The notes under the pieces are model-generated. The model was not told the DNA's origin and made no database searches. It was given only the letters and a program-made list of their open reading frames with translations. A DNA stretch of 40,755 bases from Candidatus Peregrinibacteria bacterium (GTDB lineage: Bacteria; Patescibacteriota; Gracilibacteria; UBA1369; LOWO2-01-FULL-3): contig JAUUZY010000006.1 of NCBI GenBank assembly GCA_030592015.1, forward strand, positions 1-40,755. The letters run 5' to 3'. Made by a program: the position numbers and the translations under genes. Positions 24,652 to 32,018 of the stretch are shown here, piece by piece; positions within the stretch are counted from its first letter, which is position 1, and each line of letters begins with the position of its first letter.

Positions 24652-24833
24652 GTGCAGTTGAGATAGAGACCTCGTGTTTCCGTTTCGATTGCACGCCTTC
24701 CACTTCTTTAGTCCTCGGACTCTAGGAGCGTGAAGACCCTCCGGTATTCTTTTGATAGCTTCGGCTCTCAAAATTATGCCGCTGAAAGGACCACTCGTGA
24801 ACTTTTTAAGCCCACTTGTGGTCCTTTCTTTAT
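24652..24833 (+). ncRNA. Candidate structured non-coding RNA, about 180 nt
   Basis: The 328-bp gap between hpf and the next plus-strand gene holds no convincing ORF but strong RNA structure. Arm 1 (24652-24694): GTGCAGTTGAGA pairs with TTTCGATTGCAC without interruption; after a U-G and one A-C mismatch, GAGAC pairs with GTTTC around a CUCGU loop. Five of its pairs are G-U, which would be A-C mismatches on the other strand, so the plus strand is the RNA strand. Arm 2 (about 24703-24735) includes AGTC-CTCG-GACT closed by CTTC/GAAG. Arm 3 (24742-24781): CGGTAT/ATGCCG, then TTTTGA/TCAAAA, a mismatch, and AGC/GCT capped by a C(UUCG)G tetraloop. Arm 4 (24784-24828) is a long terminator-like hairpin. 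It could be a trans-acting RNA or a leader of the gene at 24873. I cannot match it to a known family. Confidence 0.65.
24784..24833 (+). terminator. Terminator-like hairpin ending the structured RNA
   Basis: GAAAGGACCAC (24784-24794) pairs perfectly with GTGGTCCTTTC (24818-24828), 11 bp. A further GTG/CAC pairing sits inside the large loop. TTTAT follows the stem. The U-tract is short, so termination may be partial, which would allow read-through into the gene at 24873. Confidence 0.6.
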
Positions 24834-24872
24834 GCCTGTATAATCGGCTCAATACCCATAAACTTAACTCCT

Positions 24873-25112
24873 ATGGACGTCGATAAAATTCCTGTGATCG
24901 GAAAAATCAACAGATCACTAAACATGCTAATACTGAACTTTGTTCTATTGGCTGTTGTATTTCTTGTACTTGGAATACTGATTCCATTCTACCCAGCGAT
25001 TCTGGATATACTTGTTGCGGCACTACTGATCGTTTCTGCAATTATTTTCATGAATATTGCATTTAACATTCACTCGCACAAAAAGAAATATCTAAAGTGG
25101 TTGGATAAGTAA
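24873..25112 (+). CDS. Small two-TM membrane protein
   Basis: A 79-residue protein from ATG 24873 (context CTCCTATGG). After a polar N-terminus (1-16) there are two membrane segments (about 18-38 and 43-65) and a basic tail (H-S-H-K-K-K-Y-L-K-W-L-D-K), giving a hairpin topology with both ends inside. An in-frame GTG at 24816 lies within the RNA terminator stem and is not a credible start. The family is not recognised. It follows the structured RNA by about 40 bp and precedes the ion transporter gene. Confidence 0.65.
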   Translation: MDVDKIPVIGKINRSLNMLILNFVLLAVVFLVLGILIPFYPAILDILVAALLIVSAIIFMNIAFNIHSHKKKYLKWLDK

Positions 25113-25172
25113 GTTTTCCCTAGACTTTAGTGTTATCAAGAGTAAACTGCGTCCATAATTAGCTAAAGGGCT

Positions 25173-26471
25173 ATGTTGACATATATCACCATTGGAATCT
25201 TTCTGCTCGCTTTCTCACTTCTAGTATTTGAGCTGTTTGATAAGTCTCTGATTGCGCTCTTTGGAGCCTTACTCATGATAATTGTTGGTATTTTGAGTCC
25301 TGAAGAGGCTATAGAAGCGATAGACTTTGATACGATATTGCTTCTTTTGGCGATGATGATACTGGTGAATATAGCCGCCAAGAGTGGCATATTTGCTTGG
25401 CTGAACATAAAGATAGCGGCTCTGACCAAGGGCAATCCCCTGGCGCTCTTTTTCTTCTTTTCATTGATTACCGCAATCTTTTCTGCATTTCTAGATAATG
25501 TAACGACAATCATACTTGTCGTGCCTCTTACCATTGAGCTTTTGCGTGGAATGGGACGAGACCCCAAGCCCTATATTTTTGCTGAGATTTTATTTTCCAA
25601 TATAGGTGGTGCGCTGACACTTATTGGTGATCCTCCGAATATTATCATCGGTGGTGCTACAGGATTCAGCTTTTTGGACTTTGTTAGCAATCTTTGGATT
25701 CCTATTTCTATGGTTGCTGTTTTTACGATGTTCGTATTTGTTCTTTTGAATTGGAAAAAGCTGAAACCTATTAGCGCTAGCTTGGTGGACCTTTGTATTG
25801 CGAATATTCTGATAAAAAAGATCCGGCACAAGTTTTTGAAGAAGACTATGCACAGAGATTTTATCTTAAAAGTTATAGCGGTGCTTTTTTTGACGATAAT
25901 GGGGTTTTTCCTTCAGCAGCAGATTGGACTTCCAACATACATCATCGCGTTCACAGCGGCTATTGTGTTGGCCCTGCTGACGGCCAAGAGGGTAAATATT
26001 CATGAGGCTTTTCAGTCTGTGGAATGGACTACCCTGTTTTTCTTTGCGGGGCTGTTTATAATGGTTGGTGGTGTAGAGAAAACCGGAATGTTGGAGCAGC
26101 TTAGTCACTGGGTTGCGAATTCGACGAACAATATTTTTTATCTTTCACTGATCGTTTTATGGGTTTCCGGGTTTGTTTCTATGGTTTTGGACAATATCCC
26201 CTTTGTGACGATTATGATTCCCGTGATTATTGGAATTCAGGCGCAATTCCCAGGTTATGATACTACGATTTTGTGGTGGGCCCTTTCACTTGGCGCCTGT
26301 CTCGGAGGGAACGGTACCTTGATTGGTGCTTCTGCGAATGTTGTGGCTGCAGATATGGCCAAAAAGGAAGGTGTGCACATTTCGTTTCTTAGCTATATGA
26401 AATTCAGTTTTCCGCTAACTATTGGCATGCTGCTTTTGTGTAGTGCTTATTTATTTATTAGAGTTGGATAA
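25173..26471 (+). CDS. ArsB/NhaD/CitM-type ion transporter
   Basis: A 432-residue membrane protein with about 10-12 hydrophobic segments. Two related halves of the ion transporter superfamily can be seen. The first has D-N-V-T-T-I-I-L-V-V-P-L-T-I and G-G-A-L-T-L-I-G-D-P-P-N-I-I-I-G; the second has L-D-N-I-P-F-V-T-I-M-I-P-V and L-G-G-N-G-T-L-I-G-A-S-A-N-V-V. These paired D-N and G-x-x-x-x-G-x-x-x-N hairpins are typical of ArsB, NhaD and CitM. Substrate cannot be fixed: arsenite, Na+/H+ exchange or organic anions are all possible. No arsR or arsC is nearby. The next gene starts 2 bp after its stop. Confidence 0.85.
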   Translation: MLTYITIGIFLLAFSLLVFELFDKSLIALFGALLMIIVGILSPEEAIEAIDFDTILLLLAMMILVNIAAKSGIFAWLNIKIAALTKGNPLALFFFFSLITAIFSAFLDNVTTIILVVPLTIELLRGMGRDPKPYIFAEILFSNIGGALTLIGDPPNIIIGGATGFSFLDFVSNLWIPISMVAVFTMFVFVLLNWKKLKPISASLVDLCIANILIKKIRHKFLKKTMHRDFILKVIAVLFLTIMGFFLQQQIGLPTYIIAFTAAIVLALLTAKRVNIHEAFQSVEWTTLFFFAGLFIMVGGVEKTGMLEQLSHWVANSTNNIFYLSLIVLWVSGFVSMVLDNIPFVTIMIPVIIGIQAQFPGYDTTILWWALSLGACLGGNGTLIGASANVVAADMAKKEGVHISFLSYMKFSFPLTIGMLLLCSAYLFIRVG

Positions 26472-26473
26472 CA

Positions 26474-27415
26474 ATGCAGACAAAAATTGAATTATTTTCA
26501 CAGTTGCTCAGAGAGCTAGAGGCCGATATCGGTACTAGAGATCTCTCTGATTTGGTTTTTGTGGCTCTTATTGAATCTATAAAGTCTTTGGATGTTAAAG
26601 ATTCAAAGAAATTTTCTGCGGAATTTTCTAAGCTTGTTGATATTGTCACCCATACTGAGCCGAAATTTGGAATTCTAAATTATTACCTGACCAATCTTCA
26701 CTGGGAGTTTGAACAAAATATTTGTACAAAGGACGTTGATGATAAAAAGTGGAAGAGGATGGCTATAAACAAGATTAACGCGATACTCAAGAGTATGAGA
26801 AAGCACAAGAAAAAGCTGTTCCATCATGCTGAGAAAATAAATGTAGAGGGCAAGACTATTTTGATTCATGATCATAGTCATACTGTACAAGATGCCCTTA
26901 GGTACTATAGAGGGCAGGGAAAGCATTTTAGAGTGGTTATTGCGGAACAGGACTATGAAAAGACCCATGACAATATTGAGTGCCTTCATGCTGCGAGGAT
27001 TCCATTCCAAGTTGTTCCTGCATATATGATTTCTCATGTGATGGAGAGTATCGATATGGTTTTCTTTGGTGCTTTGACCCTGAAAGATACCATGCATTTT
27101 GTAATGTCTCCGGGGACTCATGGAGTAATTACGGAGTTCCATGCGGAAAAGGTTCCAATCTATGCATTCTTCGATACTTGCAAGTTTAGTTTGTGGAAAT
27201 CAAAGAAGCGTGGGGAAATTTTCATTCACAAACATACAAGAAGCCACTATGCCAAGCCGATTGAATATGAGCGAATCAAATATTCTCATGATCGTGTGCC
27301 GATAAACTTGTTCAAGAAGATTGTTACGGACAAGGGTGTTTTTAGTCCGGCTGAATTGGAAAAGTTATACAAGAAAACTTTTGATGAATACGAGAAGATC
27401 AGGAAAAAGCATTAG
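26474..27415 (+). CDS. eIF-2B alpha/beta/delta-family protein, apparently non-catalytic
   Basis: A 313-residue protein. Residues 1-115 are helical. Residues about 125-290 match the IF-2B fold: T-I-L-I-H-D-H-S-H-T-V, then F-R-V-V-I-A-E-Q-D-Y-E, then A-A-R-I-P-F-Q-V-V-P-A-Y-M, and K-V-P-I-Y-A-F-F-D-T-C-K-F. This fold includes eIF2B subunits, ribose-1,5-bisphosphate isomerase and MtnA. The conserved G-A-D of the active enzymes reads G-A-L (199-201), and the usual catalytic Cys region reads H-D-H-S. It may bind a phosphorylated sugar or nucleotide without isomerising it, or catalyse something else. It is coupled to the transporter gene. Confidence 0.75.
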   Translation: MQTKIELFSQLLRELEADIGTRDLSDLVFVALIESIKSLDVKDSKKFSAEFSKLVDIVTHTEPKFGILNYYLTNLHWEFEQNICTKDVDDKKWKRMAINKINAILKSMRKHKKKLFHHAEKINVEGKTILIHDHSHTVQDALRYYRGQGKHFRVVIAEQDYEKTHDNIECLHAARIPFQVVPAYMISHVMESIDMVFFGALTLKDTMHFVMSPGTHGVITEFHAEKVPIYAFFDTCKFSLWKSKKRGEIFIHKHTRSHYAKPIEYERIKYSHDRVPINLFKKIVTDKGVFSPAELEKLYKKTFDEYEKIRKKH

Positions 27416-28376
27416 CATTAGGCGACCAATAGATCCTGACCTTTTCATCTATTTCCTCTATTACCTGCGATCTCTCTTGTGGCTGCCAGTCCATCTCCCA
27501 ATCTCCGGCTTCATTCAAAAATCCTGCATGTGCGAGTTGATGGTGAGTTCGACAAAGTTTTACCACTCCGTCGTGCGATTTGGTCAGTGCATATCTTTTC
27601 GAATGGTGGAATTCCGTAGCTAGCTCATTACAATCAGCTACACAACATCTATCATTCTGTTTTTCCTCCACTTCCCGCTTCTCACTGACCCGCATCTGCC
27701 GTGTGACTTTTACAATTTTCTTGGTTTTTCTTTTCTTTGGTTCATGGCTTTCTACTCCCTCCAGCAACTTTTTCAATACTTCCCCCATTGTCATCGCTCT
27801 ACCTGCCTTTTTCTCAAGCTCATGTTTTAATTTCTTGAATTGAAATTCTGTCTCCTCATCAACTCTGAATTTCAGCATCGTCCTATCATCAAAATCGGCT
27901 CTATCCGCGCAAGGGGCATTGTCCCCTAAACTCATTCCAACTTGAATACTGCCCTTACTCAAGCTCACATCTCTGCATTGCTTCTCTTCTCCGGGGACAG
28001 ATTTGAATTTTTTCACCAGCTTCTCCAAACCGGACTTTGTGCATCGATTCAAGTTCTCGATCCAGATCTTCTCAGTTTCCGGAGTCACAGCGCAGGCTAT
28101 CACTCTCATTTTGCTCCATCCATGCACTCTGATTTCTTCCCACAACATCGGCATCTCTTCAAACTTCTCCCCCAATCTCAAAACTCGTCCGCATACTTCA
28201 AAGTTCATCCCCGCCACTTTAGCAGCGAATTCATAAATACTCTGAAACCCTTTCATCCTGTGTAAGTCTCTTCTCGCAACTTCCGGCAGATAGTAGGCGA
28301 ATTCTCGCATCCATTTCCGAGCATTCCCCCCGCATTCCTGGCAAAGCTTATACAGTTCTCGATCTGAAATTTTCAT
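27399..28376 (-). CDS. HNH nuclease-domain protein (paralogue of 1468-2304)
   Basis: A 325-residue protein with the same layout as the one at 1468-2304. The N-terminal helical half has G-G-N-A-R-K-W-M-R-E, Y-L-P-E-V-A-R-R and G-F-Q-S-I-Y-E-F-A-A-K-V-A-G-M, nearly matching the first paralogue. A middle region (about 150-215) with a D-E-E-T-E-F-Q-F-K-K-L-K-H-E-L segment differs. The C-terminal HNH/zinc part has C-C-V-A-D-C, then F-H-H-S-K-R, then V-K-L-C-R-T-H-H-Q-L-A-H. DNA cleavage is inferred; the role is unknown. Its 3' end overlaps the convergent eIF-2B-like gene by 17 bp. Confidence 0.8.
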   Translation of the reverse strand: MKISDRELYKLCQECGGNARKWMREFAYYLPEVARRDLHRMKGFQSIYEFAAKVAGMNFEVCGRVLRLGEKFEEMPMLWEEIRVHGWSKMRVIACAVTPETEKIWIENLNRCTKSGLEKLVKKFKSVPGEEKQCRDVSLSKGSIQVGMSLGDNAPCADRADFDDRTMLKFRVDEETEFQFKKLKHELEKKAGRAMTMGEVLKKLLEGVESHEPKKRKTKKIVKVTRQMRVSEKREVEEKQNDRCCVADCNELATEFHHSKRYALTKSHDGVVKLCRTHHQLAHAGFLNEAGDWEMDWQPQERSQVIEEIDEKVRIYWSPNANAFS

Positions 28377-28471
28377 AATATTTTCTTAGTGGATATTGGA
28401 GATTAATTGTATCAAAAATCGCCATCTCAAAACAGACCAAAAGCGCTCATGTATGCAACTATACAACACTT

Positions 28472-28660
28472 TTGCATAGGCTAGGATTGAGTAATGAAAA
28501 AATCGAGAGGCTGGAAGATTTTGATCGTGCTCGTGAACTTCTAGCTGAGAATTTTGCACTGCAATTCGTGAAAATTGTTTCTTCGCTCACAAGGAAAGAT
28601 GAAGACCGAAAAGTAGACACAGAAAAAACTGTCAATTTGAAATTCGCATTAGGCTACTTC
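28472..28660 (+). pseudogene. Possible gene remnant (open frame without a good start)
   Basis: A plus-strand frame is open from about 28380 and reads as plausible protein from TTG 28472 or 28487 (L-S-N-E-K-I-E-R-L-E-D-F-D-R-A-R-E-L-L, then a charged helix) until about 28655. Beyond that it runs antisense to a real membrane-protein gene and loses protein-like character. There is no ATG start. It may be the 5' remnant of a gene whose 3' part was replaced, or a chance frame. Confidence 0.2.
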
Positions 28661-29064
28661 TCGAAGTGGAATGGAATATTGGAGTACATAGATTCCCCTA
28701 GAGCCAGTAGAACTAGGATAGGTATGATAAGAACAATTATCATGACAATAGTTCCGAGGTCTTTTGTTCTTTTGATGAGCCATTTGTACAAGAATATGAA
28801 AGCTGGCACCAATATGATGTATTGGAGGTCTATTAATAATATAACTCCCAGATCCCCTATTCTCATATGCGGGAATAAAAGGGGCAGTAAATAGTCTCCT
28901 AGAAAATAGACTATTGGATTTAGGGTTATCCACAAATATAGAATCCATCCTGGTTCATCAAATAGATACTCTAAGGTAAAAAGTACTATGCTGCTCAACA
29001 AAGTCAGCCCCGCTATCAGAGCGATCGCCAATATCAGAAGTTTTAAATTGATCTTCTTTTTCAT
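28654..29064 (-). CDS. Membrane protein, tandem paralogue B
   Basis: A 136-residue protein with four likely membrane segments (about 8-30, 39-62, 72-96 and 103-124). It is clearly related to the protein of the preceding gene: both begin M-K-K-K-I-N-(L/K)-K-L-L-I-L-(A/T)-I-A-L-I-A-G-L-T and share L-Q-Y-I-I-L-V-P-A in the third segment and a K-R/E-(T/A)-K-(D/E)-L-G loop. The family is not recognised. Its ATG overlaps the stop of the upstream paralogue (ATGA), so they are translated together. Confidence 0.7.
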   Translation of the reverse strand: MKKKINLKLLILAIALIAGLTLLSSIVLFTLEYLFDEPGWILYLWITLNPIVYFLGDYLLPLLFPHMRIGDLGVILLIDLQYIILVPAFIFLYKWLIKRTKDLGTIVMIIVLIIPILVLLALGESMYSNIPFHFEK

Positions 29065-29462
29065 TTGCCTTGGTAATCGAGATCAAACAGCAGGTCCATA
29101 GCTGTATTCCCAGCTAGTGCCAGAATTGAGACTATGGGGAGTAGAAGTAGTAATAATACAACTATTATTCCAAGCTCCTTTGCTCTTTCTATGAGTTTTT
29201 TGCAGAAATAAACTATGGCTGGCACCAATATTATATATTGGAGTGTTATTAGCAGTACTATTCCTATCCCCTCATTTAATTCCCCTACACTATCTACAAA
29301 GCTGCCCACTATAAAAATTATTGGATTTAGGATAATCCAATAATAGTAATAAAACTCGGGTACATTAGGCATCTTGAAAGCCACTGTGCTGCTCAAGAAA
29401 GTCAGCCCTGCTATCAGGGCGATCGTCAATATTAGAAGTTTCTTATTTATCTTCTTTTTCAT
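29061..29462 (-). CDS. Membrane protein, tandem paralogue A
   Basis: A 133-residue protein starting at ATG 29462. Four membrane segments are likely, as in the following paralogue. A longer in-frame reading from 29654 runs straight through the tRNA-Phe gene (S-S-V-V-E-Q-W-I-E-N-P is translated tRNA) and is rejected. The gene lies 41 bp after the tRNA on the same strand with no terminator between, so tRNA-Phe and both membrane genes could share a transcript. Function unknown; there are no conserved charged residues within the membrane segments that suggest transport. Confidence 0.7.
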   Translation of the reverse strand: MKKKINKKLLILTIALIAGLTFLSSTVAFKMPNVPEFYYYYWIILNPIIFIVGSFVDSVGELNEGIGIVLLITLQYIILVPAIVYFCKKLIERAKELGIIVVLLLLLLPIVSILALAGNTAMDLLFDLDYQGK

Positions 29463-29503
29463 TCTCAGTTTTATATTCCGGTGACTCGCAAGCTCGTCAC
29501 TGG

Positions 29504-29578
29504 TGGTGCCGGGGGAGAGAATTGAACTCTCGACACATGGATTTTCAATCCATTGCTCTACCACTGAGCTACCCCGGC
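29504..29578 (-). tRNA. tRNA-Phe (anticodon GAA)
   Basis: On the minus strand the acceptor stem GCCGGGG/CCCCGGC, D stem GCTC/GAGC, anticodon stem ATGGA/TCCAT with loop TTGAAAA (anticodon GAA), and T arm GAGAG/CTCTC with loop TTCAATT form a full cloverleaf. The 3' ACCA is encoded, and a second CCA follows directly in the genome (29503-29501). Confidence 0.95.
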
Positions 29579-29690
29579 ATATTTCAATTAATGCTGGGTC
29601 GATTTTATAGATTCTAAAATTATAAATCAAGTTTGCTTTTGAAGTTTTTCCCAATATACTTTTGACTATTACTCATTATAAAAAAATCCT

Positions 29691-30785
29691 ATGGTAGATA
29701 AGAGAAAACTCAAGAAACTTGCGAAAATTATTGTAAATTATTCTATAGCTGTGAAAAAGGGTGAGAAGATTTTGCTTTCCGGCTATGGATTTGAGGGATA
29801 TCCACTGATAAAAGAAGTCTACGCTGAGTGTATCAAGGCTGGTGCGAGTCAGGTGGAGGTTCGATTTTCAAAGAGTGAACTTGGCAGGGTGTTTTTTGAA
29901 CATGCGAGCGATGAGCAGCTGAAATTCAAGACAAAACTGGATGAGAAAGTGGCTGATAGTTATGATGCGATGGTTCAGATTGTGGCGGATGATAATCCAT
30001 ACGAACTGAGTGGTGTTGATATAAAAAGGAGATACATTACCCAAAAGGCGCGTAAGAAAATCTCTGATATTCTGCACAAAAAGAGATGGTGTCTGTTTTA
30101 TTATCCAAACCTTGCTTCTGCGCAGACTGCAAAGAAGAGTCTGGAGGAGTGGGAGGATTTTGTAATGGATAGTTGCATACAGGATTGGCCGAAAGAGGAG
30201 AAAATGCAGATAAAATTTATAAATCTGATGAAGAAAGTGAAGCATGTACGGATTACTGGTGAGGAAACTGATCTGGAGCTGTCTATTGATGGGCAGATCT
30301 GGAAAACCTGCTGTGGAAAGTGCAATTTGCCGGATGGGGAGATATTTACATCGCCTGTGAAGAATTCTGTAAATGGTGTGATTCGCTACAATATGCCAAC
30401 TCGATATAATGGTCATGATTTTGACTGGGTGAAAGTTACTTTGAAGAATGGAAAGGTTGTGAAAGAGGAGTCGAACAACCAAAAAGCTTTGACTGAGATC
30501 TTGGACACTGACAAGGGATCGCGTTTTTATGGCGAATTTGCCTTTGGTTTGAACAATATGATCAAGGATCCAACCAGACAGATATTGTTTGATGAGAAAA
30601 TGGGGAAAAGTCTGCATATGGCTCTGGGTAAGTGTTATGACGAATGTCCGAACGGCAATGATTCGAATATTCATTGGGATTTGATCTTTAAGTTCAAGCC
30701 GGCTGGTGCGCAGTTGTACTTTGATGGAAAAAAGGTCTATTCAAAGACGAAATGGATAGATAAGAAGTTTGCGTTTTTGAACTAA
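29691..30785 (+). CDS. Aminopeptidase, M29 (AmpS/thermophilic) family
   Basis: A 364-residue cytosolic metallopeptidase, within the family's usual length. The N-terminal domain has L-A-K-I-I-V-N-Y-S-I-A-V-K-K-G-E-K-I and Y-A-E-C-I-K-A-G-A. The C-terminal metal-binding domain shows C-N-L-P-D-G-E-I-F-T-S-P-V (Glu ligand), G-E-F-A-F-G-L-N, K-M-G-K-S-L-H-M-A-L-G (His ligand) and S-N-I-H-W-D-L-I (His and Asp ligands). It would remove N-terminal residues from peptides using two divalent metals. The ATG lies 8 nt after a TATAAA (29677-29682), so the leader is very short or absent. Confidence 0.9.
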   Translation: MVDKRKLKKLAKIIVNYSIAVKKGEKILLSGYGFEGYPLIKEVYAECIKAGASQVEVRFSKSELGRVFFEHASDEQLKFKTKLDEKVADSYDAMVQIVADDNPYELSGVDIKRRYITQKARKKISDILHKKRWCLFYYPNLASAQTAKKSLEEWEDFVMDSCIQDWPKEEKMQIKFINLMKKVKHVRITGEETDLELSIDGQIWKTCCGKCNLPDGEIFTSPVKNSVNGVIRYNMPTRYNGHDFDWVKVTLKNGKVVKEESNNQKALTEILDTDKGSRFYGEFAFGLNNMIKDPTRQILFDEKMGKSLHMALGKCYDECPNGNDSNIHWDLIFKFKPAGAQLYFDGKKVYSKTKWIDKKFAFLN

Positions 30786-30821
30786 GATGTTATAATCAGG
30801 GCTTATCATTTTAGATATTAT

Positions 30822-32018
30822 ATGGGGATTGAAAGCAGAGGATTTTCTGGTCCTGAAACAAACACAAAGCTTGAGGCAGCGGCTCGTACTGCAGCAGTAG
30901 TTAGTTTACTTGTGGCGCAGGTGCTAGCTTCATCTTGTGCTCCGGAATATCGTACTAACAATAAAATAGTTGTGTCTGATGCTGGAACTGAGGATTCTGA
31001 TGATGGTGGAATGGTGGAGGTTGATGCTGTGGTTGATGCAGGGCTAGACTCTGCTGACACTGCCACCGGTGATGTGGAAGTTGATGCTGTGATTGATGCA
31101 ACTAATGAGGTTGTACTTTTGGTTTCTACTATTAGTGGACCTGATAGTTATGAAACTATCCCCTCGGGCGTAGATCATCTTGAGCTTGCCACTATTCAAT
31201 TTAAGGCATCAGGTGGGACTATAGATGTCCACGGACTTGCAATGGGGAGCAGTGGAATTGGGGATGTTGATGATTTTAGTATAGCTCTTCATACTAAGCG
31301 CGCAGAAACTGGTGATTGGTTGCACCAAGAAACTCCATGGGCAGACTTTAGTATTGATGATCAATCAGCTCATTCTTTTTATGACACGGTATCCCTCACT
31401 GATGGTCAAGTGGCAGAGTTTTTGGTAGCTGCAGGTTTTAATTCGGATCTTGATGCCGGAAATATATATAATATTCATCTCGATGCTGATGATATTGATG
31501 CGAGTTCTGATGAGGAATTCACCATTGAGTATGATCAGGATCCAGCTGACCCTATCGGTAGCGTTACTATTACTTCAATTTCTTTTGGTGGGACCATTAA
31601 TATTAGTGATGCGCCTATCCCCTTTTCTACGGTTGGGCCTGGGGAATATTCTGTTGTTCTGAATGCAGATTTGGATATATCCTTAGAGACTGATGTAGAT
31701 TGTTACTTTCTGGTATTTAAGGACTGGGGATCTGTGTCGTTCTGGGATCTTTCGAATGTAAGCCTTTCCCAAAACTTTGGAGGAATGAATTTTCATGTTT
31801 TTCAAGATAGGTTTGGTGTAGTTATGAGTTTGGATGAACCTGTGCATATTAGCGGAGGTGAGAATGTTAACCTGCAAATGGAAGCTACCATTCCACAGGG
31901 AATTCCTGGAACTATTCATCTGAGGTTTTATTCTGCTGAATGTAGAGATACTCGTTATGGATTTTATGTTCCAAGTGTAGCTGGTCATAATGGAGAGACA
32001 ATAACCATCGGCCCCTAA
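30822..32018 (+). CDS. Exported acidic beta-rich protein
   Basis: A 398-residue protein. A 20-residue polar N-terminus precedes a hydrophobic segment (about 22-38, A-A-R-T-A-A-V-V-S-L-L-V-A-Q-V-L-A-S-S-C), which ends in a weak lipobox-like A-S-S-C; it may be a lipoprotein, a signal-peptidase I substrate or a membrane-anchored protein. A strongly acidic stretch follows with two similar V-E-V-D-A-V segments (about 66-90). The rest reads as beta-sandwich surface domains (A-T-I-Q-F-K-A-S-G-G-T-I-D-V-H-G and similar). No sorting signal is visible. A TATAAT at 30791-30796 may drive it. The function is unknown but adhesion-like roles fit. Confidence 0.65.
   Translation: MGIESRGFSGPETNTKLEAAARTAAVVSLLVAQVLASSCAPEYRTNNKIVVSDAGTEDSDDGGMVEVDAVVDAGLDSADTATGDVEVDAVIDATNEVVLLVSTISGPDSYETIPSGVDHLELATIQFKASGGTIDVHGLAMGSSGIGDVDDFSIALHTKRAETGDWLHQETPWADFSIDDQSAHSFYDTVSLTDGQVAEFLVAAGFNSDLDAGNIYNIHLDADDIDASSDEEFTIEYDQDPADPIGSVTITSISFGGTINISDAPIPFSTVGPGEYSVVLNADLDISLETDVDCYFLVFKDWGSVSFWDLSNVSLSQNFGGMNFHVFQDRFGVVMSLDEPVHISGGENVNLQMEATIPQGIPGTIHLRFYSAECRDTRYGFYVPSVAGHNGETITIGP

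Noticed and set aside
24652-24833. Assignment of the RNA as 6S, SRP, tmRNA, RNase P or raiA motif RNA
   Set aside because: I could not find the end-pairing of 6S, a tRNA-like end as in tmRNA, or remembered consensus segments of the others. The raiA motif is normally on the same strand upstream of raiA, not divergent.
24625-24852. Minus-strand frame of 75 residues opposite the structured RNA
   Set aside because: Its sequence is just the translated complement of the RNA helices, it covers the promoter of that RNA, and it shows no protein-like pattern or good start context.
29463-29654. N-terminal extension of membrane paralogue A
   Set aside because: It would read through the tRNA-Phe gene; the ATG at 29462 matches the start of the paralogue exactly.
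29868-30674. Long minus-strand frame (268 residues) inside the aminopeptidase gene
   Set aside because: It is the antisense of a clear M29 aminopeptidase with all metal ligands in place; its His/Ile-rich composition is typical of a shadow frame.
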